From NCBI GenBank assembly GCA_045531755.1, contig JAZSEP010000013.1, forward strand, positions 1 to 13,768: a DNA stretch of 13,768 bases. The letters are read 5' to 3'. A program made the translations under genes and the position numbers. Position 1 is the first letter of the stretch. Each line of letters starts with the position of its first letter. Below the pieces are notes generated by a model. The model was not told where the DNA came from. It ran no database searches and worked only from the letters and a program-made list of their open reading frames with translations. The stretch is from UBA11540 sp045531755 (GTDB lineage: Bacteria; Bacillota; Clostridia; Oscillospirales; Ruminococcaceae). This document shows, piece by piece, positions 12,197-13,768 of this stretch.

Positions 12197-13519
12197 TTAT
12201 CGCACCTTCTTTAATTTACAGATAAAAAACCCGTCAGAATTATTGTCGTCACAAAACAGAGTTATGCATCCATTGTTGCCGTCAGAAAAGAATTTTTCAC
12301 TTGGTATGACGGTTTCGAAATCTTTGTGTTCTTTTAGAAACCGCAAAACAACATCCTCGTTTTCTCTCCTGTTTACAGTGCAGGTAGAATAAACGATTGT
12401 TCCTCCGTCTTTAACGTAGTTGGCGGAATTGGAAAGAATTCTGTACTGAATTTCGGGTAAACGAGATATTTCTTCAGGGGTTTTGTATTTGATTTCGGGC
12501 TTTCGTCTTATTATTCCAAATCCCGAGCACACTACATCACACAGCACCACGTCAGCCTTTGGTAAGCTTTCGTTATATACCGTGGCGTCTTGGCAATCGG
12601 CTGTAATACATCTAATCTCTAATCTTTCTGCTCCGTCTTTTATGAGATTGACTCTGTTTTGGTGCAGGTCAAAAGAAAGCAAGCGACCTTGATTATTCAT
12701 ATACTGTGCCGCGGTAAAGCTCTTGCCGCCGGGCGCTGAACAAACGTCGATTACAGTATCGTTCGGTTTTATGTCCGCGTATCTGACGCACAGCTGTGAG
12801 GCTTTATCCTGCACGTGAAACAGGCCGTTTTTAAAAGCTTTACACGCTTCACAGTCGGTAAAACTATCAAGTTTTAAACAGTTTGTGAGTTCATCTTTTT
12901 CAGCGGTAATATTCTCTGCTTTCAGTTGTTCAACCAAGCTGTCATCATCCGTAAGAAGTGTATTTGTACGAATATATACAGGCGGGTTTCCGATGCTTCT
13001 TTCAAGAAACAGCCGTGTTTTTTCAACTCCGTATTGTTGAGTCCACATATCTACAAGCCAAAGCGGACAAGAGTATCGTATGCTCAAATGCTCATTCTCA
13101 TCTTTAATTTCGGAAAGGGATTTTTCAAGGTCAAAGTTCCTTACGCAAGAGCGCAAAACCGCATTTATGAACCCTGATGCTCTTGAAAGCCCGTTCTTTT
13201 TGGCAAGCTCAACGCTTTCGTTTACTGCAGCACTTTGCGGTACCGAAGACATATAAAAGAGCTGATATACACCCATTCTGAGAATTGTGAGAACATCAGA
13301 CTCCATACTTTTAAGTTTTTTGGCGGAATTGGCTTGAATTATAAAATCAAGAGTCAACAAGCGTTCAACAACGCCATAAACAAGCGCAGTAACAAAAGCC
13401 CTATCCTTTGACGAAAGCGCTTTAGTGTTGAGGGAATTATTTATAACAATATTAGAAAAGCCTTTATTATTCTGTATTTTTCTGAGCGCCTTGAAGGCTA
13501 TTTGTCTTGCTGATTCCAA
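12197..13519 (-). CDS. rsmB: 16S rRNA (cytosine-967-C5)-methyltransferase RsmB (Sun)
   Basis: This 440-residue protein methylates C5 of cytosine 967 in 16S rRNA using SAM. Residues about 1-135 form the NusB-like RNA-binding domain typical of RsmB. The Rossmann methyltransferase domain follows, with the SAM loop DVCSAPGGK (258-266), motif IV as DVVCSG (328-333) and motif VI as YSTCT (377-381), whose Cys380 is the expected nucleophile. Motif IV normally reads DxPCSG. Here the proline is Val330, which is unusual (see findings). The start is a TTG at 13519 with GGGAG (13527-13531) 7 nt upstream, right after the peptidase stop. The downstream rlmN start is 3 nt after the RsmB stop. The gene heads the rRNA-modification part of the conserved cluster. 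Confidence 0.96.
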   Translation of the reverse strand: MESARQIAFKALRKIQNNKGFSNIVINNSLNTKALSSKDRAFVTALVYGVVERLLTLDFIIQANSAKKLKSMESDVLTILRMGVYQLFYMSSVPQSAAVNESVELAKKNGLSRASGFINAVLRSCVRNFDLEKSLSEIKDENEHLSIRYSCPLWLVDMWTQQYGVEKTRLFLERSIGNPPVYIRTNTLLTDDDSLVEQLKAENITAEKDELTNCLKLDSFTDCEACKAFKNGLFHVQDKASQLCVRYADIKPNDTVIDVCSAPGGKSFTAAQYMNNQGRLLSFDLHQNRVNLIKDGAERLEIRCITADCQDATVYNESLPKADVVLCDVVCSGFGIIRRKPEIKYKTPEEISRLPEIQYRILSNSANYVKDGGTIVYSTCTVNRRENEDVVLRFLKEHKDFETVIPSEKFFSDGNNGCITLFCDDNNSDGFFICKLKKVR

Positions 13520-13531
13520 TTGAAATCTCCC

Positions 13532-13768
13532 TTAATCGTTGTTTCTTCTTCCAAAGAGCAATACGAGTCGCAGCAGTTGCATCAGCGACACCAATAATGC
13601 CGCTACATAGGTCATGGCAGCCGCCGAAAGAGTTTTTCGAGCACCGTCTAATTCTTCGCCATACAGATAATCACGTGCTTCAAGAACGTCAAGCGCGCGT
13701 CTGCTTGCATTAAATTCAACGGGAAGCGTAATTAACTGAAAAAGCGCCACCAGAGAAAAAAGTATGAT
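13532..13768 (-). CDS. Zinc-dependent peptidase of the YugP family, C-terminal part (cut by window edge)
   Basis: This frame runs open from the stop at 13532 to the right end of the window, so only the last 78 residues are visible and the start lies beyond it. The piece contains LFQLITLPVEFNASRRAL (residues 9-26 of the visible part). In membrane Zn-peptidases of the YugP type (Pfam Zn_peptidase_2) this stretch follows the metal site. A long hydrophobic helix, TYVAALLVSLMQLLRLVLLF, and a short basic tail follow. The protein is therefore membrane-bound. The HExxH metal motif would lie outside the window, so activity cannot be judged. The gene is immediately upstream of rsmB with a 12-nt gap, an order I recall from other Clostridia. 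The family call rests mainly on the VEFNAS stretch and the context. Confidence 0.85.
   Translation of the reverse strand: MILFSLVALFQLITLPVEFNASRRALDVLEARDYLYGEELDGARKTLSAAAMTYVAALLVSLMQLLRLVLLFGRRNND

Noticed and set aside
12420..13334. Identical 12-nt TGGCGGAATTGG at 12421 and 13321
   Set aside because: Both copies lie in rsmB in coding sequence and encode Asn-Ser-Ala-Asn type stretches. With only two copies about 900 bp apart, chance is enough.

Overview
The window reads as core chromosome of a low-GC, spore-forming Firmicute, most likely class Clostridia. The evidence is the gene order on the minus strand (a Zn-peptidase gene, rsmB, rlmN, prpC, prkC, rsgA, thiN, a 47-codon ORF, spoVM), which matches the Bacillus subtilis sun/yloN-prpC-prkC-cpgA-rpe-thiN-spoVM cluster without rpe. 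AGGAGG-type ribosome binding sites, several TTG starts, a lysine (L-box) and a SAM-I (S-box) riboswitch with transcription terminators, and a PASTA-type Ser/Thr kinase all agree with this. No mobile element, CRISPR array, tRNA or rRNA was seen.

Layout from left to right. (1) 1-1484, minus strand: a lysine-biosynthesis operon. A consensus promoter is followed by a lysine riboswitch with terminator, then dapA and the start of dapB, which is cut by the window edge. (2) 1498-3395, minus strand: a translation operon of promoter, about 100-nt leader, rpsB, an intergenic terminator-like hairpin, tsf and a terminator. (3) 3430-6536, plus strand: a promoter with almost no leader drives a membrane protein made of a zinc ribbon, a degenerate kinase domain and two PASTA domains. 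It is followed without its own terminator by a second promoter, a SAM-I riboswitch and metK. (4) 6499-13768, minus strand: the conserved ribosome-maturation, signalling and sporulation cluster. It converges on metK and shares a bidirectional terminator with it.

How the genes fit together. rsmB, rlmN and rsgA modify or mature ribosomal RNA and subunits, next to the S2/EF-Ts operon. prpC and prkC form a phosphatase/kinase pair that is likely the cell-wall-sensing switch for growth and germination. In B. subtilis RsgA (CpgA) is a PrkC substrate, which fits its position directly downstream of prkC. thiN makes thiamine pyrophosphate. spoVM (27 codons, TTG start) and a 47-codon membrane peptide gene end the cluster. 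Both were found by reading the sequence between thiN and metK by eye.

The most unusual item is the 538-residue protein at 3475-5091. It keeps a kinase fold signature and the beta3 lysine, but the HRD aspartate, the catalytic-loop asparagine and the DFG aspartate are all replaced. It therefore looks like a PASTA pseudokinase encoded about 3.3 kb from a canonical PASTA kinase. Function assignments for the housekeeping genes are strong. Those for the pseudokinase, the 47-residue peptide and the intergenic hairpins are inference.
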